From Vulcanimicrobiota bacterium (GTDB lineage Bacteria; Vulcanimicrobiota; Xenobia; Xenobiales; JADMJV01), in NCBI GenBank assembly GCA_023447635.1, contig JAEXNA010000063.1:1-27527 (forward strand): a stretch of DNA of 27,527 nt, given 5' to 3'. Every line of letters starts with the position of its first letter. Position 1 is the first letter of the stretch. Shown here piece by piece: positions 13,841-20,853 of this stretch. The position numbers and the translations under genes were made by a program. Under the pieces are notes generated by a model, which had not been told where the DNA came from, made no database searches, and saw only the letters and a list, made by a program, of their open reading frames with translations.

Positions 13841-14456
13841 ACCCCTGCGTCGCCCGGACCAAGGGCAAAGTTTCGCCGAACTGCTCATCGTACTCGGGCT
13901 GTTCTCGGCCGTGCTCTACAGCGCGTTTCTGCTCATCGAGCGAGGAGCGACCGGCTATCGCGAATCCGTCGATGCTCTGGAAGTCCGCCAGCAGGCGCTG
14001 CTGGGCATGGCGCGACTTTCCAAGGAGTTGCGAGATACCGCGATCTCTTCGCTGAAGGTCCAGGAAGACGGCATCGTCTTTGCCTCGACCAAAACCGCCG
14101 ACAATCTGCTCGAGTACGACAGCGTGACGGGAAAGACCAAGTGGCAGAAGTTCGTCAGCTATCACACCCACCGAACGGAAAACTCCCCACCCAATCTGGT
14201 GCGCAAGGAAGAGTTCTTCCCTCCCGTGCATGAGTTCGTCCCCGATCCCTATTCGGACACCCTCAGCGGCCCGGTACGGACGCCGTCCTATTTCCGGGGG
14301 AACGCCTCGCTTCCGTCCCGCATCGTGGCCCGCCATATCGAAGCGATCGACGTCGATACCTCACCGGAACTTATCGACATCCGTATGGTGTTTGCCGTCT
14401 CTGGCCGCTACGACCACAAAATGGAACTGACCAACAAGATCCGTCCGAACCGCTAG
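13833..14456 (+). CDS. Type IV prepilin-like protein (PilW/GspJ type)
   Basis: A 207-residue protein overlapping the previous gene by eight bases. The leader MARPLRRPDQG|QSFAELLIVLGLF has prepilin cleavage after Gly11 and Glu at +5, then a hydrophobic helix to about 37 and a helical stalk (DALEVRQQALLGMARLSKELRD). The larger beta-rich domain after residue 68 matches the length of minor pilins of the PilW/GspJ type. Together with the PilX-like and PilV-like genes it forms a minor-pilin priming set, although no ATPase, inner-membrane platform or secretin genes lie in the window, so these must be elsewhere. The TAG stop overlaps the opposite metallophosphoesterase stop at CTAG (14453-14456). Confidence 0.87.
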   Translation: MARPLRRPDQGQSFAELLIVLGLFSAVLYSAFLLIERGATGYRESVDALEVRQQALLGMARLSKELRDTAISSLKVQEDGIVFASTKTADNLLEYDSVTGKTKWQKFVSYHTHRTENSPPNLVRKEEFFPPVHEFVPDPYSDTLSGPVRTPSYFRGNASLPSRIVARHIEAIDVDTSPELIDIRMVFAVSGRYDHKMELTNKIRPNR

Positions 14457-15076
14457 AGGTCGACCACAATCGGCGGGTTGACGGGTTCATACTCGTAATC
14501 GAGCGCGCAGGCGTTGACGAACAGCGTGCCGTCCTGTTCCACCTGGCCGTAGCCATCGTGGATGTGCCCGAACACGTGCAGGCGCGGCCTGACCCGCTTT
14601 AGCGCTTCCGCCAGGTCCGCACAGCCGGTGCGGTCGTCACCGCGGTTACGGTCCAGAATATCCAGCGGAGGTCCGTGCGTCACCAGGATATCGGTGTCGT
14701 CCGGAATCTGCTCCCACTTATGCGCGAGCATCCGCCCGCGAGGCAAATTGAAAGCCCAGTTGCAGAACTCGGGCTGCCAGGGCGACCCGTAGATCTTCAA
14801 ACCCTCGACCGTCACCGCTTTGTCCCTGAGGTAGACCGCGCCACTCTTGATCCACATTGGAGCGTAGCGCGACTGTTTTTCCCACGGCCAGTCGTGATTG
14901 CCCGCGATGAAAACCTTGTGCCGGTGAGGCTGCTTGGCCAACCAGGCGTCGAACCGTTTCACCTCGGACTGGGTCCCCCGATTACAGTGGTCTCCCGCGT
15001 GGATCAAGAGATCGCCGTCGGGAACGTCGACCTCATCATGCAAAGTATGAGTATCGCTAATGCAGACGATGCGCAT
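14453..15076 (-). CDS. Calcineurin-like metallophosphoesterase
   Basis: A 207-residue protein from ATG 15076; the frame is open to 15136, but the domain begins at MRIVCISDTH. The metallophosphoesterase motifs appear in order: D8-x-H10 (SDTH), GD-like AGDH (Asp29), GNHD (Asn60-His61), VTHGPP and GHIHDGYG. All metal ligands are present, so a two-metal phosphodiesterase or phosphomonoesterase is expected. The set ILVTHGPPLDILD and FGHIHDGYGQ resembles the MPPED1-like subgroup, whose natural substrates are uncertain but include cyclic nucleotides in some members. It is soluble and cytoplasmic. It converges on the pilin operon and diverges from the small gene at 15229. Confidence 0.93.
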   Translation of the reverse strand: MRIVCISDTHTLHDEVDVPDGDLLIHAGDHCNRGTQSEVKRFDAWLAKQPHRHKVFIAGNHDWPWEKQSRYAPMWIKSGAVYLRDKAVTVEGLKIYGSPWQPEFCNWAFNLPRGRMLAHKWEQIPDDTDILVTHGPPLDILDRNRGDDRTGCADLAEALKRVRPRLHVFGHIHDGYGQVEQDGTLFVNACALDYEYEPVNPPIVVDL

Positions 15077-15228
15077 GCCGCCATCTTCAGCGCTGCCCGT
15101 GGACCAAGTCAACGCGCAACCGGTCACGTTCACCAAAAGTTCACATCCGGTCGGGCCTATTTAAGCCAGCCACACAACGCCTCGGCCAATACTGAGGGCA
15201 AGAATCAAACGAAAAGAGGCAACTTCAG

Positions 15229-15531
15229 ATGGCATTCTTCGGCGGCGGCGACTCCTTCAGCAGGTCCTTCAACACCACTCTCGACAGCAAACATTACACT
15301 CCCTCCGGCACTCCTCGCCCTTCCTCCGGCACTCCTCGTCCGTCGTCTGGAGCGGGACAAAGCGTTTCTCGTCCTTCCCCGGGATGCGAGGACACGGTCA
15401 CCCTGAGCAACGAAGCCCAGGGTGGACCAGCAACGGAGTCCTACAACGATTTTCACCTGAAGGCGATGCAGATGCAGCAACAGGCCCGCGAGACTCAGCT
15501 GACTAATTTATTGAAGCAGGTGGGATTTTAG
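15229..15531 (+). CDS. Small low-complexity protein, possible partner of the adjacent subtilase
   Basis: A 100-residue frame with AAAGAGG about 10 bp before ATG 15229. The first half is disordered (MAFFGGGDSFSRSFN, then two SGTPRPS repeats), followed by CEDTVTLSNEAQGG and a C-terminal helix (about 75-100) rich in Gln and Met (LKAMQMQQQARETQLTNLL). No signal peptide and no known family. The motif DTVTLSNEAQGG aligns with DQASVSSEAREG in the N-terminal region of the convergent protease at 15538. It could be a substrate, inhibitor or adaptor; this is inference from the motif and adjacency only. Confidence 0.65.
   Translation: MAFFGGGDSFSRSFNTTLDSKHYTPSGTPRPSSGTPRPSSGAGQSVSRPSPGCEDTVTLSNEAQGGPATESYNDFHLKAMQMQQQARETQLTNLLKQVGF
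15302..15343 (+). repeat. 21-bp coding direct repeat (two units)
   Basis: Two adjacent 21-bp units (15302-15322 and 15323-15343) beginning CCTCCGGCACTCCTCG encode SGTPRPS twice in the small gene at 15229. The reading frame is kept. Confidence 0.85.
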
Positions 15532-15537
15532 TTCGCA

Positions 15538-16788
15538 TTAAGCAGCCGCAGCCAGCGCGGCTTCCGGGTTGATCGTCCCGCTGCCGACCTCACTGTAAGG
15601 ACCGTTGACGTCGTCGGCCGTGCGACGCAGGATCAACTCGATCTCGCGAGAGGTCAGATCGGGATTCTCGGCTTTCATCCTGGCCACCAGCGCCGCCACA
15701 GCGGGAGCGGCGAAGGAGGTGCCCGAGTTGGTCTCGTGCTGGCCGTCCTGAGTGGTGATATCGACATTGACGCCCGGGGCGGAAACGTCAGCGTTGGCGC
15801 TGGGCGAGTTGAAATTCGCGCTGGTCGGGGTCGACCCGTTGGCGTTGACCGCTCCCACCACCAGCGTATGACGGTTTAGGAAAGCGCTATCGTAGAACTG
15901 GCTGTCCGTCTCGACGCCCAGACGCTCCATCTCGTTGGCGAAGCTGCCCAGGTTGCCCGAAGTGACGACGTGGGTGATCCCGGCGGCCGAGGCGCGTTCC
16001 GAAACCTTATCGAAACGCTCCTTGGACTTGGCGATGTCGTCGCTGTGGGCAACCACATCGCCCACACCGTCGGCCAGCGCCTGAGCCAGGTCCTTGTCGC
16101 TGGCGTTCTCGCCAAGCCCCAGGTGGCGGGCCAGGTCAGCGCGGAACTCGGGCTTGGCCTTGGCCTCGTCCCACAGGTCGCGCACGATGCGCCCTTCGGC
16201 CACACTCTGCGACTGGTTCACCGTGCGGATCTGGGAATCGTCATCGTTGAGGATCTCTTCCAGACCGTCGCTGGTGTTGTCCAACAGACTGGTGTAGCGG
16301 TCCTCGACGTAATCGTTCAGCGCGTCGTCGTCGTTGTCGGCCAGGCGGTCGGCCAGTTCGTCTTTGGACCCGCCGCTGTTGATCTGGTAGCGCTGGATGT
16401 CCTCATCGCTGAAGCCGCCCTCTTGCTGGATCACCCCTTCGACCTGCTCGCCGTGGGTCGAGACGCCCTCTTTGTCGGCGTCGCTGAAGTCGTCGAAGAC
16501 GGCGACCGAGGCGTCGCGGTCCTTGTTCTCGGCGCGTTTGGTGCCGATGTGGAAGGCGTCTTGCAGGCTGTCGATCAGGTTGCTGATACGCCCGTCGCCC
16601 GCACTGCCTTCACGAGCCTCGCTTGAGACCGAGGCCTGGTCCTGACGGGAGGCCTTCTTTCCGGGGGAGGGGGAGACGGAGGGGTTGGAGGCCCCGGCGC
16701 GCTGGCTGACCAGGGGCCGACCTAGCTTCGCCGTCAAACTCTTCGTAGCGTTAGAGCGCTCGCGCGCCTTTTCGGAACCAATCTTCAC
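15538..16788 (-). CDS. Subtilisin-like (S8) serine protease without signal peptide
   Basis: A 416-residue protein from GTG 16788 with GGAGAG about 8 bp upstream. The S8 catalytic triad can be placed: Asp99 (or Asp100) in VAVFDDF, His112 in STHGEQVEGV and Ser358 in NSGTSFAAPAVAALVA; oxyanion Asn279 lies in TSGNLG, and SAPGVNV precedes the Ser. Unlike typical subtilases, an acidic, mostly helical insert (about 121-265) separates His from Asn. The first 80 residues are polar with no leader, so the enzyme is probably cytoplasmic or exported by a route not seen here. It contains DQASVSSEAREG, a motif shared with the convergent small gene six bases away. HGEQV rather than HGTHVAG places it outside the main secreted subtilisins. 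Confidence 0.88.
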   Translation of the reverse strand: MKIGSEKARERSNATKSLTAKLGRPLVSQRAGASNPSVSPSPGKKASRQDQASVSSEAREGSAGDGRISNLIDSLQDAFHIGTKRAENKDRDASVAVFDDFSDADKEGVSTHGEQVEGVIQQEGGFSDEDIQRYQINSGGSKDELADRLADNDDDALNDYVEDRYTSLLDNTSDGLEEILNDDDSQIRTVNQSQSVAEGRIVRDLWDEAKAKPEFRADLARHLGLGENASDKDLAQALADGVGDVVAHSDDIAKSKERFDKVSERASAAGITHVVTSGNLGSFANEMERLGVETDSQFYDSAFLNRHTLVVGAVNANGSTPTSANFNSPSANADVSAPGVNVDITTQDGQHETNSGTSFAAPAVAALVARMKAENPDLTSREIELILRRTADDVNGPYSEVGSGTINPEAALAAAA

Positions 16789-16943
16789 GACAACTCTCCG
16801 GGGGAACTTCTTGACATCACCTTACCCCCTCGAACTTCACCCCCACTGGACCCGGGACACCTCGCTGTTGCCAGAATGTAAACAAAGAAAACAGCTCGTG
16901 CTCGACCACAGGCCATCGCGCCAGGCCAACGAACTCTCCCCCG

Positions 16944-18959
16944 ATGGAAGCTCGTTGGAAACCGCTTCTTCTTCAGGCCCGAGCGCTGGCCGCCTCGGCG
17001 ACGGGAGACCACCAGTCGGCTCTGGCCTATCTCGAACAGGCCGTAGCCATCGACTCGACCAGCGCCGTCGAAGCGCTGTACCAGCAGCATCTGAGTCGAG
17101 GCGACTACCGTCTGGCGCGCTCGGCACTGGAAGCTCACGGTGCGGGACTCGAGAAAAAGTGGCAGGCCGTTCTTCACGCGGTCCTCGACGCTCTGGAGTT
17201 TGGCCGACGCCCTTCCCACGAGACGCTGGCGCATCTGCAGCCAGGACACGAAGCGCTCTGGCCTCTCCTGTACCAGGGTGTGCTCGAAGAAGCGTCCGGC
17301 AAGCGGACGACCGCGCGCCGGACGCTGTTAGAGTATCTCCGGCGTATGGCCTGGAGACAGAATGGCGGACGCTCCCTGGCTGTCGAGATCTTGCTAAGAA
17401 GCGAGACGCGGCGCTGTAGGCTTTGTCGGGTACGGAAGCCCTACACCTTATTACAATTTGGTGAACCGCTCTGCAGCGTCTGCAACCGTTTAGCGGAGAG
17501 CCAGCGCCTGGACGCTTTCGTGACCCGCCAATTCGTCAAGCAGTGGAACAAACACCACGCGAAACACGTCGCTCCTCTGGTCCCCGTCCAGTCCGCAGCA
17601 GCGTTGTTAAACAACCTCGACGAAGATGCCAGGCAAGTCTGGAAACGCGCGCGCCGAATCGCCGAGGAGCGAGGTCGGGAGGTCGTCGGCGTCGGCGAAC
17701 TGGGGACCGCGCTGTTCGAGGGGCCGTTCGATCGGCAGGCGTTCTGCGACGCGCGCGAGCAAGAGCGAGCCTTCAACGAGGCCAGGTCCTTGCCGGAGGA
17801 AGGCTCGTCGAACGCGGACTCGGTGAGTGATGAGTTGAGTTGGCTGCTTAACGTCGCCAACTGGATGAAGCGCCTGTTCAAAGCGGCTGGGGCTTTCCCC
17901 GATAAGCGTCGGGGACCCCTCGAAGTTCTCTACCTGCGATGCGCCTATTTTGTCGGCCGGCCGGGGCCTTTCTCGCTGATGGGGGCCACGTTTGCCCGGA
18001 TGACGAGCTATAGCTTCGTGGAAGAGCAGGCTGAACTCTTTAAAGAGTTGCTGGCTCAGCGACCCGACAGCTTCTTTCTGCGAATCGCGCTAAGCAACTA
18101 CCATCGCAGATATCATCCCGCGGGTGAAGAAGGCATCGCTCATGAACTCTGGCTTATCCGCCAGCACCCGGCCGCAGCCCGAACGCAAGAATACTGGCTA
18201 TCGTCCAACCCGGCCGGCCATCGGGCCTGTGTCGAGCAGTGGGCGGCGGTTCTTGAGGACCGCATCGGGGACCCCGACGTTCTCACCCAGGCCCTGCAGT
18301 TCTTCAAGTGGGAGTATCCTGGTCTAGCGCGAGAACTCAACCTGCTCATACCTTCCATGGTTCCAGAGCATCGGCGCTGGTTGACCGACGAAATCGACCA
18401 CGTGGATCGTCTCTTGAAGACCAGCCGCAGCGAGAGCCAGCGGCGTCGTCTTTCCAAAGAGCTTCTCCCTAAACTCGAACACGGTCTCCAGCATCCGCCC
18501 GTCGGCCACTCTCGCCGGGAACTGCAGGCCAACATCGCTAACCACGCCTGGACGGCCCAGCAGTATGACACGGCACATCGGGCCGCCCTCCGCGTTCTGA
18601 AGGGCGCCGGTGACGACCCCGACCGCTCCCGGGTCCGACACTGCGCTGACGCGCACTGTGTCCTGGGACTCCTCGCGCTCAGAGAGGGCAACCTGAAGAA
18701 AGCTGGCGAGCATCTGCTGGACTCGCTTTGCGCCCCGCCCTACGAAAAGCCGATCGGGCCGTTCCGTCAACTGACCCGCCTGCTCTGGCAGATGAACAGC
18801 CGGGAAGTCTTGCGAATCTACCTGGCCCGCTCGCGCAAAATGGGCCGCAGGCCATCCCTGGAGCCGTGGCTCGAAGAAATGCAAACCCTCTACCCCGACT
18901 TCGCCCCCTGGCTCGACCAGCAACCCACCTGCGTCCGGCCCCAGCACTGGCCGGACTAG
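16944..18959 (+). CDS. Large helical-repeat (TPR-like) protein with Cys4 knuckle and Clp-N-like segment
   Basis: A 671-residue soluble protein I cannot assign. Residues 1-65 read as TPR-like helix pairs (LLLQARALAASATGDHQSALAYLEQAVAID). A Cys4 site follows, CRLC (Cys158, Cys161) and CSVC (Cys177, Cys180), spaced as in a zinc knuckle. Residues 224-260 (LDEDARQVWKRARRIAEERG, then VVGVGELGTALFE) resemble one Clp N-terminal repeat, the module by which ClpA/ClpC bind adaptors. The second half returns to TPR-like helices, for example ANHAWTAQQYDTAHRAALRVL and AHCVLGLLALREGNLKKAGEHLLDS. It may be a scaffold or a protease-adaptor-related protein. The ribosome site is weak at ATG 16944. It diverges from the subtilase gene across 155 bp. 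Confidence 0.82.
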   Translation: MEARWKPLLLQARALAASATGDHQSALAYLEQAVAIDSTSAVEALYQQHLSRGDYRLARSALEAHGAGLEKKWQAVLHAVLDALEFGRRPSHETLAHLQPGHEALWPLLYQGVLEEASGKRTTARRTLLEYLRRMAWRQNGGRSLAVEILLRSETRRCRLCRVRKPYTLLQFGEPLCSVCNRLAESQRLDAFVTRQFVKQWNKHHAKHVAPLVPVQSAAALLNNLDEDARQVWKRARRIAEERGREVVGVGELGTALFEGPFDRQAFCDAREQERAFNEARSLPEEGSSNADSVSDELSWLLNVANWMKRLFKAAGAFPDKRRGPLEVLYLRCAYFVGRPGPFSLMGATFARMTSYSFVEEQAELFKELLAQRPDSFFLRIALSNYHRRYHPAGEEGIAHELWLIRQHPAAARTQEYWLSSNPAGHRACVEQWAAVLEDRIGDPDVLTQALQFFKWEYPGLARELNLLIPSMVPEHRRWLTDEIDHVDRLLKTSRSESQRRRLSKELLPKLEHGLQHPPVGHSRRELQANIANHAWTAQQYDTAHRAALRVLKGAGDDPDRSRVRHCADAHCVLGLLALREGNLKKAGEHLLDSLCAPPYEKPIGPFRQLTRLLWQMNSREVLRIYLARSRKMGRRPSLEPWLEEMQTLYPDFAPWLDQQPTCVRPQHWPD

Positions 18960-18970
18960 CGATTCTCGTG

Positions 18971-19064
18971 CGTGTCCCCAGCGGGGAATCGCCTGGGGGT
19001 GCAGATTTTCCTCGACAGGACTGGGGAAGCGGAAGATCTGGGGAGTCAGCCTCTGGCGAAGAGG
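18971..19064. repeat. ~90-bp interspersed repeat, copy A
   Basis: This copy matches 20738-20829 in the same orientation at about 85 % by hand alignment. Shared blocks include GCGGGGAAT, TGGGGGTGCAGAT, CTGGGGAA and GAGTCAGCCT. It contains the hairpin TCCCC-AGC-GGGGA, and on the minus strand it overlaps the last codons and the TGA of the gene at 19046. Confidence 0.85.
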
Positions 19065-19426
19065 ACCGTCTCACCGAGGGTGGTCTGCCACGGCGGCGTG
19101 GGATCACATGTCCAGCGGGTCTCGTCGTTGTCGCCGTAGACGCAGAAATGACCCGTCTCGAAGACGAAGCGACAACCCAGCGGTTCGCCGTTGTCGAGCG
19201 CAACAAGGCTCTGTAGAGGCTGACCGTAACAAGCGACCAGTTCGGGCCAGGGAGCGTCTCGCCATTCGACAACGGCCTGCTCATACGGAAAGCTCTCTTC
19301 GCCGAAAAAATGACCAGTGGCTATGCAGAGTCCTGGACCGGGAGACCACAACTCTAGCCGCAGCCCCTCGAACTCTAGCGCGATCGCTCCATCCACCCAC
19401 CACTCTGCCGAAGCGTCGTCTCGCAC
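19046..19426 (-). CDS. Hypothetical protein, probably the 3' part of a gene broken by an in-frame amber codon
   Basis: A 126-residue frame from GTG 19426 with no convincing ribosome site. The product is Trp- and acid-rich (EWWVDGAIALEFEGLRLELWSPGPG, CYGQPLQSLVALDNGEPLG, FETGHFCVYGDND) and would be a compact, soluble beta-rich domain. I do not recognise the family. The coding frame continues upstream through RLQRIRAQWA until a single TAG (19457-19459), beyond which the same frame carries the 37-residue ORF at 19457-19570. The two together read as one continuous domain, so this is probably a gene split by a nonsense change. The last codons lie inside repeat copy A. Confidence 0.55.
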   Translation of the reverse strand: MRDDASAEWWVDGAIALEFEGLRLELWSPGPGLCIATGHFFGEESFPYEQAVVEWRDAPWPELVACYGQPLQSLVALDNGEPLGCRFVFETGHFCVYGDNDETRWTCDPTPPWQTTLGETVLFARG

Positions 19427-19456
19427 CGCCCACTGCGCCCGAATCCTCTGTAGCCG

Positions 19457-19570
19457 CTATCCTTGAAGGCTCGCCAGGTTCTCCCCCAGGGAGTCCATCA
19501 GTTGCTCGACCGTCGTGAATCCAGGAAGCGGGCGGTCCTCGTCAGACATCGCAGTTTCATCGGATTCCAT
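19457..19570 (-). CDS. 37-residue frame, likely N-terminal part of the same broken gene
   Basis: The ATG at 19570 shares a base with the TGA of the upstream gene (TGATG), a standard sign of translational coupling. The product MESDETAMSDEDRPLPGF continues to TVEQLMDSLGENLASLQG and then stops at TAG. Its Asp/Glu-rich start followed by a helix looks like the beginning of a longer soluble protein, and the downstream frame continues in phase. As a free 37-residue peptide it would be unusual. Confidence 0.45.
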   Translation of the reverse strand: MESDETAMSDEDRPLPGFTTVEQLMDSLGENLASLQG

Positions 19571-19944
19571 CACGGAGTCTTGCCGGGGTAGCGTTCGAAA
19601 ATCATGACGTTCTTCTCGCCGCTCTTAGGCGAGAACAGCGTCACCCTCCAGGTCTCGTCCGCCTGCCGAACAGCCTGAACCGGGACGACCGGCCACGACT
19701 TCGCCTTTCGAGTATCGAAGGTCACGACATCGCCCCTGAGTTGGTAAGGCAAGTCATATGTGTCGAACATCGCCGCGCTGGGATAAAAGGCCAAATAGTG
19801 AGCCATCGCCCGGCATCCGTCAGCGAACTGCGCGTGGCCGTAGGGTGACCAGAACAATGTCCCTTGACCCACCGTAGGTCTGCCCAAGGCCGCGCTTGTG
19901 AGGCAGAGTAGGACATAGAGACTCAACCTAACGCGTAACGGCAT
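19570..19944 (-). CDS. Secreted hypothetical protein
   Basis: A 124-residue protein from ATG 19944 (GTG 19953 is a possible alternative). The leader PLRVRLSLYVLLCLTSAALG is a good signal peptide, probably cut after LGRPTVG or ALG. The mature part has aromatic and beta-type segments (TLFWSPYGHAQFADGC, HYLAFYPSAAMFDTYDLPYQ, WRVTLFSPKSGEKNVMIFERY) and one Cys. No family is recognised. It is part of a minus-strand run of small genes and is followed directly by the coupled ORF at 19570. The gap to the upstream frame ending at 19984 is about 40 bp. Confidence 0.65.
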   Translation of the reverse strand: MPLRVRLSLYVLLCLTSAALGRPTVGQGTLFWSPYGHAQFADGCRAMAHYLAFYPSAAMFDTYDLPYQLRGDVVTFDTRKAKSWPVVPVQAVRQADETWRVTLFSPKSGEKNVMIFERYPGKTP

Positions 19945-19983
19945 TCTGAACACTTCGAAACTCGCTCTCGACTTATCCGCAGT

Positions 19984-20247
19984 CTACCTCTCGCTCACCA
20001 CTTTGAACCAGACATAAGGAGGACGAACCAGACCTTCAGGTCCCCACTCTACCCGGTCGTCCGGTGTATCGCGGCTCACTGACGTCCCCGAAACAAACTG
20101 GGTATCCCATGTCCTGAAAGACTGGATGATCGGCCTGACTTCGACGCATTGAACTGGGGTGATTCCGAAAACCGTCTTCACTTCGACCCGCGTGGCAGCT
20201 TTTCGCTCGGCCTGGTCTTGGAACCAGCAATCCGTCTCCTCGACCAA
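19984..20247 (-). pseudogene. Probable 3' part of a secretin-N/STN-like gene after an in-frame TGA
   Basis: An 87-codon frame opening at TTG 20247 two codons after the TGA of the frame 20251-20661 and in the same reading phase. The product LVEETDCWFQDQAERKAATRV continues with VEVKTVFGI and ends in PPYVWFKVVSER. There is no signal peptide or ribosome site of its own beyond the sequence inside the upstream gene. The join (IIISGGAEGVVYA, stop, KLVEETDC) fits the usual form of secretin N-domains, where an ISG strand is followed by a helix ending in an acidic LDxP-like turn. I therefore read it as the remainder of one gene. A separate coupled gene starting at TTG remains possible. Confidence 0.5.
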
Positions 20248-20250
20248 CTT

Positions 20251-20661
20251 TCATGCGTACACCACGCCCTCCGCACCTCCGCTTATAATGATGGTCTGGT
20301 AGTCAGGAGAAGACCTCATCGTGACATCTGGAAACCGGTCGCTGAGGAACGTCAGTAGCTCCCAGTAAGGTATGGCGCTCTCAGTCCGGACGATGACACC
20401 GGGCTGCAAGGGTACGTCCAGAATCCTGGCAAACTCGTCCAGCCTCTGGGGCGGACCTGCAGCGATCAGGCTCTTGCCGTCCACAACGCGAAGCTGAAGC
20501 TCCGGCCAACCAAGTCGAAGAGCCGTTAAAACCTGGTCTGGCGCTATAGAGCCGAGTTCAATCCGCCGAATCCGCTGTGGGTCCATCATCCAACCGTCTT
20601 GAGCGAGGGCACAGCAAGAAAGCCCAACCCAAAGTCCAAAGAGCAAAAGAGATTTGCGCAT
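20251..20661 (-). CDS. Secreted protein with secretin-N/STN-like domain, probably truncated by TGA
   Basis: A 136-residue frame with a clear signal peptide (MRKSLLLFGLWVGLSCCALAQ). The mature part has two beta-alpha-beta units: QLRVVDGKSLIAAGPPQRLDEFARILDVP and MRSSPDYQTIIISGGAEGVVYA. The pattern of a strand carrying (I/A)-x-G followed by a helix and D-V/P is characteristic of secretin N-domains (N1/N2) and STN domains, found in type II secretion and type IV pilus secretins and TonB-related proteins. The final half-unit ends abruptly at TGA after the ISG strand, where a helix is expected. The helix is encoded in the same frame just downstream. No beta-barrel secretin domain is present. Confidence 0.6.
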   Translation of the reverse strand: MRKSLLLFGLWVGLSCCALAQDGWMMDPQRIRRIELGSIAPDQVLTALRLGWPELQLRVVDGKSLIAAGPPQRLDEFARILDVPLQPGVIVRTESAIPYWELLTFLSDRFPDVTMRSSPDYQTIIISGGAEGVVYA

Positions 20662-20737
20662 AGAGGCTATTTCGTCGCCTCCCCTCGCGACTCTTCCGTC
20701 GGACCCAAGCTCGATTCAGGATGGCTCCGAGGCACCC

Positions 20738-20829
20738 CGCGTCCCCGGCGGGGAATTGCTTGGGGGTGCAGATCTTCCTCGGCCTGGCTGGGGAAACGGA
20801 ATATCTGGAGAGTCAGCCTTGGTGAAGGG
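20738..20829. repeat. ~90-bp interspersed repeat, copy B
   Basis: Second copy of the element at 18971-19064, in the same orientation. The flanking GCACCCC and GGGGGTGC (20732-20769) form an outer stem around TCCCC-GGC-GGGGA. It fills most of the space between the genes starting at 20661 and ending at 20854. The two copies bracket the block 19046-20661. Confidence 0.85.
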
Positions 20830-20853
20830 TGATTTTCCCTCAATCTCCCGGTG

